Source: Ulva prolifera
Lineage: Eukaryota > Chlorophyta > Ulvophyceae > Ulvales > Ulvaceae
Direction of reading: 5' to 3'
Length of the DNA: 64,000 nucleotides
NCBI GenBank assembly: GCA_023078555.1
Contig: CM041202.1
Span: 3,964,022-4,028,021, forward strand
Position 1 is the first letter of the stretch, and every line of letters begins with the position of its first letter. The translations under genes and the position numbers were made by a program. This document shows positions 1-12,348 of the stretch, in pieces. Under the pieces are notes generated by a model, which saw nothing but the letters and a program-made list of their open reading frames with translations, was not told the DNA's origin and did no database searches.

Positions 1-2685
1 GTGAGGGCACGCGATGGAGATGTCGTTATCGCGATGCCGCGACTGCATGTCATTGACTACACATTCAATTTCATAAGTGGTCGTGTCCACAGTGGCCGAT
101 GACTTGGCAGCTTCAGGGCTGGTGGCGCATGCAACATCGAAGGACTCGTTGTAAGGTTTCAGCACAGAGAAGTGAAAGACATCATGTAGACCTAGGCGTT
201 GCAGCGTGGTCGGCAATGATATACGGGCAGCGGCCCGGCCCACTACCAGAATTTTACAGGGACCCAACCAGCGCGGAGTAAACTTCTTTCGGAGAGATGG
301 ATGATGCAGAGCAACCTTACGTATAGATAGCAGGACCAAGTCACCCACAGAAAAGGTTGGCCAAGCAGATTTCCTGTTGAAATCCGACCACATTGACTGC
401 TTGGCCTCTACCAGAGCTTGCTTTGCTAGGAAGTAGTACATGCGGTGCATCACGGCTGGAGCTGGTTGCTGATGCTGTGGCAATTTGAACGCAAGGGCTG
501 TGGGTGACAGTGGCGGAGTGATACGGTTCAATGAGAACGGCGTGCAGCCCGTGGTTGCCGACTTGGAGCTATTCATGCTGAACTCGATATGTGGCAGGAA
601 TGCATCCCAATCATCATGTGCAGGACCGATGAAATGCCGAACAGCTTCTTCCACAACGCGATTGTACCGCTCAACTTGCCCATTGGCTCTAGGATGGTAG
701 GAGAATGTCAGCTGCAATGTAATGCCTAGGTGATCACAAAGGGATGTGAAAATTTTATTGTTCCACTGCGTACCGCGGTCACTACAAATGCCAAGTGGCA
801 GGCCATAATGGGGGTATATGTGCTTGAAAAACAATGCAGCGAATCCGGGACCATTCAGAGTAGACACTGTGGGGATCAATCTTACCATCTTGCTGAATTG
901 ATCAACAAACACAACAATGCAATTGTGACCCGACGTGGAGTTAGGCAGCTGCGTGATCATGTCTACACTCACGACACTCCAGCACGCAGAAGGTACAGGT
1001 AGTGGGGACATGACTGCCTCCCGCTCCGACGGGGACTTCAGGGTCTGACAGCTATGGCATTGTGACATAATTTTTTTGACATCCTTGTGTATATCTGGCC
1101 AGTAGAATGAGTCTGTGATCAATGATGCTGTGCGAGAGACACCCATGTGTTCATGCCAGGGGTGTACGTGGTGCCACAACAGAATTTGCCGGCGCAAGTG
1201 ATCATGATCAGGGACAACAATCTTGTTCTTGTGCAGATGAATCTGGTGCTTAGGGTCGTAATGGTATGATGCAGGTGGCTCGGCAAAATCAGAATCATGT
1301 GCATAGCCACTACGCAATCGCTGCCAGAAGTCGTCCGCGTGCAGATCTAGAGTCAAGTATCTGTTGGATTGTTTCAGAAGCAGCTCTGCTTGTGAGTGCG
1401 TACCCACACGCTGTGCGTCGACTGCGCGGCCGTCACACACCAGGTCCTCCTGGTCGACCCAGTCCACCGCGGAAGCATCCGGCTGCGCGGTCGCTACGTC
1501 GTCCTCACGCGCGGGCTGTTGGTGGAGGGGTGAGGCCGAGGAATTCGGCCTCCTCCGCTGTAGGCGCGAAGTCAATGTCTGACATTGGAGATGGGGTGCG
1601 GAGGCAACCAGGAGCGGTCGCGGAGAACGGCGGCGGGTCGGCGTTGGCATGGGCCGGCGGGGAAGTGGGGATGGGGGCGGTGGCAGCGCTGGCGGAGATC
1701 CCGTTGGCATCAACACCGGGGACCGCTGAGACCCCAGCTGCTCGCCCATGCGGGGGCTGGACCCCGAGCTGATGGAAATCACTGATGGCGGCGGCTGCGT
1801 GGGCCGCCGTGGGTCCTGTGGCTGGGACAGAGGTGGAAATTGCGACTGGGAACGCAGGTCTGGCATGGGTGGGGACAGGCCGGGCGGGGGTGAACCGAAC
1901 TTCTCCCGTAGCCGGGAGTAGTCGCAGGGCTGGGGAGAGATTGTTGGCAACGTCTGGTGGTATGGGATGGCCTGATTCATCGGCGACATGCCAGATGATA
2001 TGGCCGTTGATCCAGTGCTGGCGATTGGAAGCTCGTATCCGCTTGGATCCGGGGATGGGGAAGAGTGGCATCTGCGCGCTGTAGCCGTGGTCAGACTTAC
2101 AGCCGGAAATGCATAAGACACTTGCACTGGAATGGCATTGCCCGCACGAGAGGCACAAGAAATGGGATGGTCATCATGCAGCTGCACTGTCATGGAAGGC
2201 AGGTGTGTGGCACGGGACACTGTGTCCGCCACCACGTTCTTGTCACCAGGCACGTACATGATGTGCCAGTTGATGCGGGACAGCGTCTCTACCCAACGCG
2301 CTTGCTTGTTATTCAAGCGTTGCTGGGTCTGCAAGTACCTCAGTGGATTATGGTCAGAGTGGACATACACGGGGTGGCCATTTTCCAGATAGCAACGCCA
2401 TTGGCGTGCAGCAAAAACAATGGCGCCCAGCTCTTTTTCAAAAGTGGCATGGTGGACCTCAGAGGAATTCATTTTTCGGCCTACCCATGCAATGGGATGT
2501 TGAGCTGCTTCATGGTCTTGCATCAAGACAGCTCCATAGGCTTAATCACTGGCATCTGTGTATACGCGGAAGGGCTGGTTGAGATTGGGATGGCGCAGGC
2601 CTGTGGCATTGATCAGAGCATGTTTGATGTCATTGAATGCTCGAGTGCATTGTTCAGTCCATGCGCTTTTTTTTGCCTTTGGCTT
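1..2685 (-). pseudogene. Gypsy 1 RNase H, integrase and C-terminal part
   Basis: Reading the minus strand from 2685 down, an RNase H domain is clear: a TDASDYG-type block, then HATFEKELGAIVFAARQW, then SDHNPLRYL (about 2620-2330). An Ala/Pro/Ser-rich stretch follows (about 2158-1500), which is unusually long for the link to integrase. The integrase has an HHCC zinc motif around 1190-1050 (HVHPWHEH, then CHSC). Its DDE core starts near 960 with an Asp in a D-M-I-T-Q-L-P context, followed by VDQFSKM and SDRGTQWN, and NGQVERYN for the Glu near 690. A chromodomain-like tail starts near base 50 and leaves the window. A frameshift separates this part from the RT block, near residue LSQPIPS. Confidence 0.82.
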
Positions 2686-3843
2686 TCATGCGCTCAAGCA
2701 GGGGGGCAGCAAGGGTGGGGAATTTCGGGATGAATCTGCGAAAATAGCCACCAAGACCCAAGAATGATCGGATGGTATTGGTTGACTTAAATCAGCCTCA
2801 GGCCATTGTTGCAACACTGAAACTTTGTGTGGGTCTGGCTTCACGGTATCTGCTGTAACAATATGGCCCAAGTATTTGACTTCTTGCATGGCAAATTGGC
2901 ATTTGACAGCATTGCAGAAAAAGTTGTGTTCATGCAGCCAAGTCACCACACGATCAAGATTGATGGCATGCTCCTCAGCAGTTCTGGAAATGATGATAAT
3001 GTCATCGAGGTATGCCAGGCAAATCTTGCCAATCAGTCCACGCTGAACCACGTGCATTGCTTGTTGGAAGACACTCGGTGCATTGGTAAGGCCGAATGGC
3101 ATCACCGTCCATTCGTACAGGCCATCAGGGGTGCGGAATGCTGTTTTTGGCAGGGATGTCGGGGCTTGTCTGATCTGGTGATATCCAGAAGCAAGATCCA
3201 ATGCAGAAAAGTATCTCTGGCCTTGCAATTTATCAAGCAAGGCATCTATGCGTGGTAACAGGTATGTATTCTTTACTGTGTTCTCATTCAGGTAGCGGTA
3301 GTCGACACACAGTCTCATTTTACCTCCGGGTTTGGGAGCAAAAAGGACGCTGCTTGCCCAAGGGGAGATGGACGGCTGAATCCAGCCCATGTCAAGCAAG
3401 TGTTGTACCTGCTTTTCCAGTTCAGAGTGTTCCAGTGGATTCAATCTGTACTGGCGGGCAGCACGCGGTCTGGTGCCAGGCAGATTCTCAATATTCATCT
3501 CAAAGCCTAAGGCTGTGGTATTTGGGGGTGCAGGCCCGAGCGTGCCTCCGGACTTGGAATGTTTGTGTACTATCTCTTGAACATACTGTGGGATGGTGGC
3601 TACATCTTGCTGGACTGGTGCTGGTACTTGCTGCTGGGACAGAAAACCTTTCTTTTTCGACGCCGCGCAGACATGCATATCGCTGGAAGGCTCGACGCAT
3701 GCATGTGCGGGTTTGACATGCACCACGTACAGAGGCGACTTACCACATTTAGCACGATTGACCATAGATTTCAGCTTACGGCTGGTGCATGCATACTCAT
3801 CTGATGTCCCCTGTGAAGCAGGTGTGCGTTTGGGTATGTGCAC
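2686..3843 (-). pseudogene. Gypsy 1 reverse transcriptase
   Basis: This open segment of 385 codons carries the gypsy RT fingerprint: VLFAPKPGGKMRLCVDYRYLN, FSALDLASGYHQI, FRTPDGLYEWTVMPFGLTNAP and the catalytic YLDDIII. A conserved KYLGHIV block follows. The frame is lost after VLQQWPEAD, where a frameshift replaces the expected RSFLGL-type motif, which can be seen in another frame just downstream. The YxDD active site is intact. The frame change means the copy cannot make a continuous Pol. It encoded the polymerase that copies the element's RNA. Confidence 0.9.
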
Positions 3844-3955
3844 GACATGCTACCAATCACGAGAATGCTTTCGGGGGCCAGCCTTACGGCCAGGCACGAT
3901 GATGCGAATGTCCGGATCATCAAACTCGAGCTTCATGTGCGTGACGGCAATCACA

Positions 3956-4666
3956 TCAAGACCCAATAGCGTGATTGGGTGCATGCCACTCTGCAGCCGG
4001 CAAACTTGCTACCACCGTGTACGTGACATCGTGACACTGGCGTCCTATGCTTGTGCATAGCGTGACAGTACCGAGGCAGGGTGCTGCACTCCCAGAGATG
4101 CCATGTGACGTGGATGTGCTTTGGTGATATGGTATGGCATTGGCCTGCAGGAATTCTACTATAATCATGCTGTGATTGGAGGCTGTGTCTAGAAGCGCCT
4201 TCAAGCGGCTGCCTTTGATCTGGATGGGGACTGTGCAGATCAGATCGACGGTATCACTTTTCTGACTAGCACAAGAAATAGGAGATGTATTTAGGCTCTG
4301 CTGGTTGGACATCAATCTCAAAACATGGAAAGTCTGGTGACCTTGCACAGGGCGGCCATCTGTGTAGGACAACAATGCATTGGCTTTGTCTACCGTGATG
4401 TAGCTGTGTCTGCTAGTGTATGGCACGAATGCGTCGCTATCAAACAAGCGGCCGGGGATTGCTACTGTGACATGGTGCCCATTCAGGTTGATGGCATGTA
4501 AATGTCTCAATGCCACGTGTGCATCATCAGTGTATGGCAAGGTAACAACAATAGGGCAGGATAGCGTGGAAATATCGAATAATGACTTGTCAGCTGTGCT
4601 GAGTGAGGAAGGAAAAACAATGCCGTGGCCTGAGGCGTGGTCAGCCGCTAGTACACAAGGCTCCAC
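3956..4666 (-). pseudogene. Gypsy 1 retropepsin region
   Basis: The 236-codon open segment sits between the zinc-knuckle segment and RT, where Ty3/gypsy elements carry their aspartic protease. The likely active-site block is LKALLDTASNHSMI, close to the end of the frame. The usual motif is D-S/T-G; here Gly is replaced by Ala (DTA), which may mark decay or divergence. The protease would cut the Gag-Pol polyprotein. The segment overlaps neither neighbour and is out of frame with the RT block. Confidence 0.65.
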
Positions 4667-4721
4667 CGCCCAAGATGCATCTTATCTCATATGGGCAGCC
4701 AAGAGGCGGCTTGCCAGTTTC

Positions 4722-5219
4722 TCAACGGATATGGTTGCCAGGGGCAAGTGCTCGTTTGTTCGGAGTCTGAGGGGTATCATCATACCGTTTGCGATTGCGG
4801 GGGCCCGCGGAATTTGGAGTGTTTGCTGCGCTCTGCGGCTGCGGCGGCGGGGGTGGTGGCGACGGTAGCTCGTCGGCGGGCTCCACTGCCATCAGGCACC
4901 TGTTCTTGTTGGCAGGGAGTTGCGCCCAGGTTGCGAGTGCCTCCGGCGCAATGGAACGCGCGGTAGGGCAGTCCGCGATGCGGTGGTACCTGTCGCTGTC
5001 AGGCATGGAGGAGGGGCAGATGCCGCAAACTCGCTTGCGGTGGTGGAAAGTTGCTTCCAGGAGGAATATCCCGACGGCCACGGGTGTGAATGGAAGGTAG
5101 TACGGGAGCTCTTTATGGCAGGCTGCCGCAAGACCGTGGATGGTGAACGGCGCGTTGTGGTTGGCAACTTCAAACGCATACACGTCTTTGATCCACTGTG
5201 GTACGGTGGGACTGCCCAT
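4722..5219 (-). pseudogene. Gypsy 1 Gag C-terminal zinc-knuckle segment
   Basis: The 165-codon open segment follows the main gag frame after a short gap. It has a Cys-His box, CGIC...H....C, with 10 residues between the second Cys and the His, longer than the four of the common CX2CX4HX4C knuckle. A proline run and a basic tail (PRNRKR, NKRALAPG) follow, as expected for a nucleic-acid-binding Gag terminus. A second frame (4892-5482) overlaps its start, so the gag join is probably a frameshift. Confidence 0.55.
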
Positions 5220-5231
5220 GGTATTATCGAG

Positions 5232-7085
5232 CTAGGCCTGCTTCTGTTGGAATGGAAGCTTACGGGCGTCCCGGAGGCCTGGTAAGCGCTCCTGGGTGAC
5301 GCTGGAAGATGGCGTAGATGGCTGCACATATGTTGAACGGTTGTTGGGAAATTGGCTGCGACTCTGGCCTGGTCTTTGGGTATTGGTATACGCCATGGCA
5401 ATCTGCAGCTGGCCTCGTTTTGGTGCTGATGTGTGGGCTGGTATCTTACGGGTGGGGGTGATATGGGTGCTGGTGGATGCAAAATCTACACCCTGGTAAT
5501 GGTTGGCAGAGAATGTGGCAAAGCGCTTGGCTGTGATGGCTGTCTCCTTGGCTGTGTTCAGCTTGTCCACACACCATGTGGCAAATGCTATGGCATGTGA
5601 ATTTGCGCGCTCGGTCGGCCATGTGTGGCTGTTCTCCAGATGTGTGGTCAATTTTTGCAGCAGGTCTGGTAGTGGCATGAACATTTTGACTGTGGCTGAC
5701 AACTCTGAGGTGCACTCGGGGGACATGAGGTGCTGCAACTTGTCAAACAAGTTCCATGCAAAATCTTGCAGGGACATTTTGCTTGGCAAGTCCACATAAT
5801 CGAGAAAGATCAATTGGTAATATATGCGGACATGATGCACCAAGTCATTGAAGTTGGAGGCTTTTCCAGCACGGTATTTGATCCAGGCTCCCTCGATATG
5901 CATTCTGAATTGCCCGTTGGTAAAGAAAAAGTCACGTATGGCATCGAGCCATTCACGAACGGTGCACTCAAGAGACATGGCTTTTTCTGTGGCAACCTGG
6001 TAGTGCATGGCATCACGAGTGAAACCCTTGGACAAATGTTTGATCACCTGGGCCTCACATAGTTTCATGCATAAGATGCGGTTGTTCAAAACTTCGCACA
6101 CGTAGCGATGCCACTTTCGCTCAGCAGATGCATCGCCGCGAACTGCATCAGACAAAGGAAAATGTATGGATGCGAAGAAATAATCAGCAGACCTAAACCA
6201 GGTTGCACTCGAGTCGTCTGTGAAGTTCGGGGTGTACAATGGCAGGCTGGACACGTGAGGCAGGGATGACAGTACCAGGTTCGATCGCACGATGCCGGCG
6301 TACTGCAGCGCGGGCGCTGCTGCCACCTGCGCGGATGTCGCGCGGAACAGCTGCTCCTCGAAGTAGTTCGCTGTAGTCCCAGCTAGGATAGACACTGCTG
6401 TGTACATGGACCGTACGATCGGCTCAATGGCGCTGACGGCGAGGGTGGCAAGCTGCGACACCATGGCCGCAGGGCTGGAGCTGGTGCTTTGTGCGCGATG
6501 CGACGTGACGCGCAGGGCGAGGGCAGGGAAGTCCAGGTGGGAGCGGTCCACATGACACTGTAGCCATACGGTTGCCCAGGCAGCAGCATCTGTAGAGAAG
6601 GAATATACGAAGTCCAGAATGGTGGCAGCGAGGGCGCCGCCAGTCCAGGTGCAGAAGGCCATCGCGCTGACGGAGAGAAGATCGCACACGCAGCCCACAG
6701 GTGGACCCCAGTTTGAGGCGCAGGTTGTCGCAGTGGCTGCTCGCAGCTGCTCGCGCACTGGATCGCCATTCAGGCGGGACCTTCGTCGAAGAGCTTCGAA
6801 CGGAGGGGGCGTCTGGTCGGTGGTGCTTTGGACGAGCATCTGGAGCAGGGTGCGGGAAGCCTGGCCGTACGACTTCAGCACCTCGACAGACGAGCGCCGA
6901 GTCGCTTCGAAGATAGCCTTCGTAAGCGTCAGCAGGAGGGATATGGCCAGGCGGATTGCCTCGCGCTCTGCTGCTTGCAAAGCGTCGAAGCCTGACACTT
7001 GGATGAGGTCGGGAGGTACGCCATCGTCATCTGGAGGCTGAACGATAGACGCATAAAACCGACTATACTCGCTAGGATCGGCCAT
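5232..7085 (-). pseudogene. Gypsy 1 Gag
   Basis: This is the first long open frame of the element (617 codons), starting at the ATG at 7085. It has no enzyme motifs. The central part (about residues 300-480) is helix-rich with Trp and charged residues, like the capsid of gypsy Gag proteins (for example ECTVREWLDAIRDFF). The C-terminal 100 residues are basic and rich in Thr, Ser and Pro. Position and size identify it as Gag; sequence alone would not. The frame ends just before the zinc-knuckle segment. Confidence 0.7.
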
Positions 7086-8554
7086 GGCAGAGAAGTCTCA
7101 CCAATACCTGTTGACTAGTCGGGTAGCGCAGGGAGCTGGGCACACTAGCGAGCATACAGAAACGACAGGAGAGAACGACACGGGTAACAATCACCGGTTT
7201 TCAGCCAAACTCGGGGTGTTGGAATCTCGCATGCAGCATGCGTCACGCGACACCACTCACCACACTGCACTACACAACAGCGTTGTTGACACCTGGATCG
7301 CAGATTTGCGAAGCACGCAAAAAAGCTGCTGGTGAATGCCTTTGTAGACTGAGACGGAGTGCATAGCAGCTTTCCGCACAAGAAACGGTGAAGCACACAG
7401 ATGTTCGGGGGTGATACCACACGCAGAATGCCATTTGGAGCTGGTGTGCAAAGTGAGAGGCTCTGCTTGCAGCAGGACATCACTTGAGGTAAGTATGAAA
7501 CTCTGGTCGGGCGGAATTGGGAGATGCAGCATGCTGGACATTTGGCCTTGAGGGAGTCAATTCTGACAACACAACCTCAGTGGGAATGCAATTCGGGGTG
7601 TTGCTTTTGCGTTATAGGAAAGGTGCACAGCCCAGGCTTGAAAATGATGATTTTTGGGGCGTTTTGGAGCCGCACAGCATGACAAATAGCAGCCATCAGC
7701 AGCAATATTTGCTTGTGGCACTCCTCTAGGCGCCACACAAGCCAATGACCTGTTGCATTTCGGGGCTGGCATGGCGGACTGCCCCATGGTCAGTCTGATC
7801 AGACACCTCAAGCCTGGCTGTGAACAGCCCGAATGTGTTTGCAAACTGGAGAATGCAGCACACAATGGAATGACTGGAACAAGAGCGCCCCAATCGACCA
7901 CAGGTAATTGTGTCGATCACAGCAAAACACTTGGAATGTATGTGCCCAGGCCTATCCCTGCTTTGTGCTGTCTTCGCTACTGATAGCTCTGTGGAACTGT
8001 GGAATCGCGCTGCTCGTTGATCTCTGTACGGATCAGGGTGCAGCATCCCACGAGATCTGGTGATCTTCTGCGGGCATTGGGATTTGGCATGTATCATCCT
8101 CCGTCAATCCAATGCAGCCACATCGTCCTGCATGGATACGCAGACGTAGACTGGCTGGCATGGTCTTTGACGCTGCATCCTTGGCGTGCGCAAGCGCAGA
8201 CCAGGGGTATGCATGCGCCGCATGCATGACGTGTCATGTACCGAGCTGGCACTTCGCACTGCCAAAAGGCTGTGGCATAAGGTGGCATGAGACATGGGAT
8301 TGGTATGTGAGATTATACATGTTGAGGAATGCTAGTGGCACTTTTGGGCATGTGGAATTACGCATGTAGCTGTATGCATGCAGCTCATGTGCACAGCTGT
8401 GACGTGGTACAGGCTGGCATTCTGAGGTATTCTTTGGTATACTTTCGGCTGGCTCAAGTTTGCAAGGCACTAGCCTGAGATACATACACATGTATCCACA
8501 ATTGGTGCCTGCATATCTGGAATATGTGTGCTTCTGAGCAGACAAATTTGGCCA
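7086..8554. other. No gene seen
   Basis: Short overlapping frames occur on both strands, but none has a recognisable motif, good splice context or a coding-like composition. The stretch presumably contains the 5' end of gypsy element 1 and unrecognised repeat sequence. Confidence 0.5.
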
Positions 8555-9181
8555 TTACAACAAAACGACTCCATAGTCTGTGGATTGTGGCTTCGGAGCT
8601 AAACCTGTACTTCGCAGTCAAATAGGCCCATGCTTCACACAGTTGTGACATGTGATAGCTAGTCGTCCTATCCGCATCAGGCAAAGAAGTCAGAACTTGA
8701 GTTCTTGCTCTAGCGTGGACACACAGTTCGTCTGCAGACGGTGTGTGCTGCAACAAATGATCTACCCGAATTGCCCCTGTGAGCAGGCATAAGTGAGCAG
8801 GCACACCACGACTTTCTGCTCGTACGCAAAGAAGCTTTCGGTCTTATAGTTTCATTCAGGTGACTTTCCTTTCGTCAAGTCAGGCTAGCTACGTCCCCAA
8901 GATGCACGCAGCGCTTCTGTCAAAGTCTCGAGCGTTATGTACGATTCAGTATTGCTGGCATCATTTACAACATGTGAGGTAGGAGGTTCCTGCTGACTGC
9001 TCTGCCCAGACTGGGAAGCATTCGGCAGAGGAAAAATCCGTCCGCCTCTGAGGTGCATGTCCGCATGATGTTCCTGTTTCACGCCCTCGAACTGCTCCTC
9101 AACGGGCAGCTCATGTTCTGTCTCACTAGATCCTTCCTCAAAACGAGGGTTGATGTTGGGAAGATCGGCGTTAGACATCAT
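8555..9181 (-). pseudogene. Copia C gag remnant
   Basis: Two minus-strand pieces match the start of the gag of copia element A (38572-44130). The piece at 9181-8885 carries the LRGGRI block and SLETLTEALRAS-like block. The piece at 8804-8555 carries HLLQH-PSADE, ARTQVL-SLPDADRT and LCEAW-YLTAKYR. A frameshift separates them. Similarity stops near 8555, after IHRLWSRF, so more than 85% of the coding region is missing. It is a 5'-end fragment attached to its LTR. Confidence 0.85.
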
Positions 9182-9496
9182 GTATTAGGATGAATCGATT
9201 CTTCGTGCACGCAGCAACCAGACCGATTGGTGGCTCGCAAGCCGACATGTTGAAAATCATCCAAAAAAAGAGCGAAAGCATTCCCAACGCTGATTATTTC
9301 AGCACATATCTCGCATTGTGTCGAACATCCATATGCAAAGAGACAGCTAAATAATTGCGCTTGTGGCCTTGCGCTTGTGGCCGCAGCCTAAGCGCTCGGC
9401 AAACAGTGGAATTCCTGTCGTGTCTGCGCACAGACTTTGGCCAACGCCTTCCAGAATTGACCTTATCAGACAAAACGCAACCATTCACCGATACCA

Positions 9497-9832
9497 TGTC
9501 AGAAAACAATCTAGTACAGGTCAGACCCGCAGTCTATTATTCAGGTCAGGTCTGGAGGCCAGTATTCCATACCTCTGTCTGCGCACAGAGGTAGAACCTT
9601 AAAATATTAAGAGGGAGATCTAGTACCATGAAACAGCAAGAACAATGGTTACATATCATAGTGTGCATTTCAGTATATGCACACTAACAGTCAAGATTAC
9701 GGCGGGAGATCCTCCCTCACTACTGTGGGACAATCCCACTGGCGAGTATCCCGCACACACGATCCGCGGATCAATCCGTGCATGGGCGCACTTGCCACCA
9801 CGTTGGTGCCCGCAGGCTCATGCATTGTGACA
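9497..9832 (-). repeat. Copia C 5' LTR
   Basis: This 336-bp block matches the 348-bp LTRs of copia A. It begins TGTCAGAAAACAATC and ends CATGCATTGTGACA, so it has the same TGTCA...TGACA termini. In the sense (minus) direction it is followed at once by TGGTATCGGTGAATG, the same primer-binding-site-like string seen beside the 5' LTRs of copies A and B, and then by the leader and gag. It differs from the A LTR at many sites, so this insertion is older. Confidence 0.85.
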
Positions 9833-10010
9833 AACGGACGATCGGGAACCGACAAAGGATGCACTAGAGGCTTAGGCTGCAGCGTGATCCTCGCACGCGG
9901 ACAAGTGGGACATCCCTTATGGTAGCATGGCATAAGCTGCGCCATCGGGTGTCACTCCTGTCGGCTGTTTGATGCGGGCCACAGTGTTGTGAGATATCTC
10001 TCACACTAGC
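9833..10010 (-). pseudogene. Gypsy integrase zinc-region remnant
   Basis: Next to the copia C LTR, the minus strand reads CYHKGCPTCPRARI followed by PLSVPDRPFV. These are the CxxC half of a Ty3/gypsy integrase zinc domain and the PLP-x-PDRPF block that normally follows it. Upstream pieces in another frame (HNTVARIKQ) fit the preceding part of the same domain. Copia C seems to have landed in this older gypsy copy. Nothing beyond this scrap can be assigned. Confidence 0.6.
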
Positions 10011-11318
10011 GCATGCTGGCACAATTTACACCTTTTCTTACATGCGTAGCGACTTGTCCAGCCATGTGGACGGTCGCACACGCATAGCTTTCGAATTACC
10101 GATCGAGTTGTATACAATGTGATCACACGTACGCTCAGTGGGCTTACGAGCCTGCACTCGCCACGTGTGACTGCACGCGTCCACCAGACTTACGTGCACA
10201 CTGCATCAGCACTGTGTACTGTTATAAACGAGAACCTATTATGTGTGCATTAGGAGGTTAGTAGTGCCTATACCTGGAGAGCCGCCAGGTCGTACGAAAG
10301 GTCACTACACAGATCAGGGAGTATACTGCACTGGATGCAAGACAATGCAGGAACCTATGGAAGATGTAAGAGAAAGGTTACTTCAGACTTGGACGCATAC
10401 GACTATATGCGACCATTCGTGCATGTCTACCGTGGCCCAATGACAATGGCCCGGGGCGAGCCGCTCACAGAGCGCCCCAAGTATGCTCATGCATACTATC
10501 CTAACATAACACGGGTTGGGCCCTGGCCACCATACCCCTGCGCAGACTTGCGCGTCATGCATTGCAGGTGTACCTAGACACTGATTTATGACAGTGTACA
10601 GCCTTCTCCCGGCACAATGTGTCCCGTCATAGGCTTAGTATGGCTTTATGCGGCCAGCCGAATTGTTACTGCACATATTACCTCTTACTGTGTGCATTAC
10701 CGCCGTTACACAGGGTCCGCCCGGCGGGCTCCAGGCTTGGCATGCACGATAATATCTGTACAGCCACCCAGAGGTGCCCACGAATTACGTGCGCAGCCTT
10801 GCTTACACTCATCTCAGGCTCTGTGAGCCACAATTTAAGATCTCCCGCGCTTATGCGGGATCTGGGATCAGTGTGGCAGTTATGCGGCAGGATTCGGCGA
10901 GGCCAGCTTTGACAGGGGGATTGATCTGGGCGCACACACCCCAGTATTTATACCGAGCGCTTGCTGGGACCCGACACGCTTGACAGTAGTCTGGTTGGGG
11001 CGCCATCCATTTCTGCACTGGCACGTCGCATCCTTGCGTGTGAGTGTACACCTGCTCTGCTTGTGCCTATACAGCCCTCGTGCTGCGGCAATCTTGACCC
11101 ATCACTGCTTCTTCTTACTGCCATCTAGGTCTGTTACCCAAGACCAGACCAATAGGTCTCAACACGCAGCCAGCGAGGACATTCGCTATGTATGTCCGCG
11201 CGTGCCTTGAAGGACCGTTGGTTATTCTTGCTCTATTTTGCATAGTGTTACACGTCGACGAAAGTAAGACTGTACTACATCTCGGGCTTCAGGGCCAAGG
11301 GTTGGATCACTCCATTCT
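10011..11318. other. No gene seen
   Basis: No open frame with a recognisable domain, no strong inverted repeat and no clear tandem repeat was found. The base composition resembles the surrounding repeat-rich DNA. Confidence 0.45.
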
Positions 11319-11505
11319 TGTTGCCCTGGACCGCTCCGGTTTCATTCGTGCCCAAGAAGGTGGACCCCGTTGCGGGCCAATGTTCATAGGGCATGTGCAT
11401 ATCGTATGTGAAATTGAACTCAAAAATTCTGATTTGAATAGCGTACCCGTTACCTCGTATTTACGAATTGCTTGACCATGTTAATGGGCAAACGATTCTG
11501 TGTCA
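11319..11505 (+). pseudogene. Gypsy reverse transcriptase fragment
   Basis: One plus-strand frame reads LPWTAPVSFVPKKVDPV, then after an in-frame stop ISYVKLNSK, then after another stop AYPLPRIYELLDHVNGQTI. These are the first blocks of a Ty3/gypsy RT palm domain (compare the VALNTK...YRLPRISELL block of gypsy element 2). Two stops and an abrupt end show a dead scrap of about 60 residues. It lies just upstream of the solo-LTR-like repeat at 11559, but no link between them can be shown. Confidence 0.7.
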
Positions 11506-11558
11506 CAGCGTTCTGAAGTGATGTGCAGCCGGTAGCCACTGTAGAGTTGCAAGCTGGC

Positions 11559-12348
11559 TGTCGTGAGATAGTACCTCAAGCTGGCGCGTGCGGTGGACAC
11601 AATGAATGTAAATAATGTATTGAGTCATGATATACACTCACATACATGTATCTTCACAGGTACACTTGTATACAGTAAGATGCTTGTGTTATACGAAGAT
11701 CACCACGTCTGACTCTTACATGATACTCACACGTGGCGCTTACGCCGCACACACATACAAAGTCACACAATCGACTTGCTTTCACAAAGTCAGCTCATAA
11801 CAGGTCGTGCACTTAACCGTGCACGCGTACACAAGCGACCACAACTTATGAGGCCGCTTGTACGACAAGTTACCAACATCCGCCATATCGGGCAGTCGCA
11901 TGCGTCGCGGAGACGGGTTGCTCCTGTGCGCTGTTAAACTCAGTTGTGCACGCCAAAATGTACACAGGCATGGACAAATCAGTAACGGCGCCCCTTGAGT
12001 TACACACTGTGGCGTTTAGGTCAAGATGCTGCACATGATCGCGCACAATCTCTTGAAGAGATCCAGCGATCAGCGTGTCAATCTCTGGTTCGACCAACGC
12101 TATGCCCGCTCATGGGGCTGCAACGTGCGCAACCTCACATCCTCATGCACCACGCACTGCGTACAGAGCTCCGTCAAGCACTCACGCAATTCAGCGTGCC
12201 ACCACATTTTATTTGAGATCCCTCATTTGGGGATTCCATGAGGTGACTGCGTAGGGTGCGCAACATCTTGGCGATGCCGGCCATATCAGGGGCTGGTCCT
12301 AGGCGCATCACAAGCAGCCTTTGTGTTGCGCGCTTGCTGAGTCCTACA
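11559..12348 (+). repeat. Solo-LTR-like dispersed repeat, copy 1
   Basis: This block begins TGTCGTGAGATA and ends GCTGAGTCCTACA. It matches, in reverse orientation, 35593-36467 over most of its length, with about 80-85% identity by eye and some indels. The second copy has termini TGTCG...CGACA, typical of retroelement LTRs. No internal coding region adjoins either copy, so solo LTRs are the simplest reading. No target duplication is visible here (CTGGC on the left, CAGTT on the right). A non-LTR origin, such as a long MITE, is possible. Confidence 0.6.

Larger units (their letters stand above)
1..7085 (-). mobile_element. Ty3/gypsy retrotransposon 1, decayed, open at left edge
   Basis: The minus strand reads in order gag, zinc-knuckle segment, aspartic protease, reverse transcriptase, RNase H, integrase and the start of a C-terminal region. 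RT before integrase is the Ty3/gypsy order. The element runs off the window at base 1, so the 3' LTR is not visible. No LTR could be placed upstream of gag. A TGGTGAG string lies about 10 bases upstream of the gag ATG in the sense direction and could be a primer-binding site, but the bases before it do not end cleanly in CA. Several frameshifts separate the coding blocks, so the copy is dead. Confidence 0.88.

Noticed and set aside
1266-2158. Plus-strand open frames of up to 168 codons near the left end
   Set aside because: They are antisense to the gypsy 1 linker and integrase, which show clear family motifs on the minus strand.
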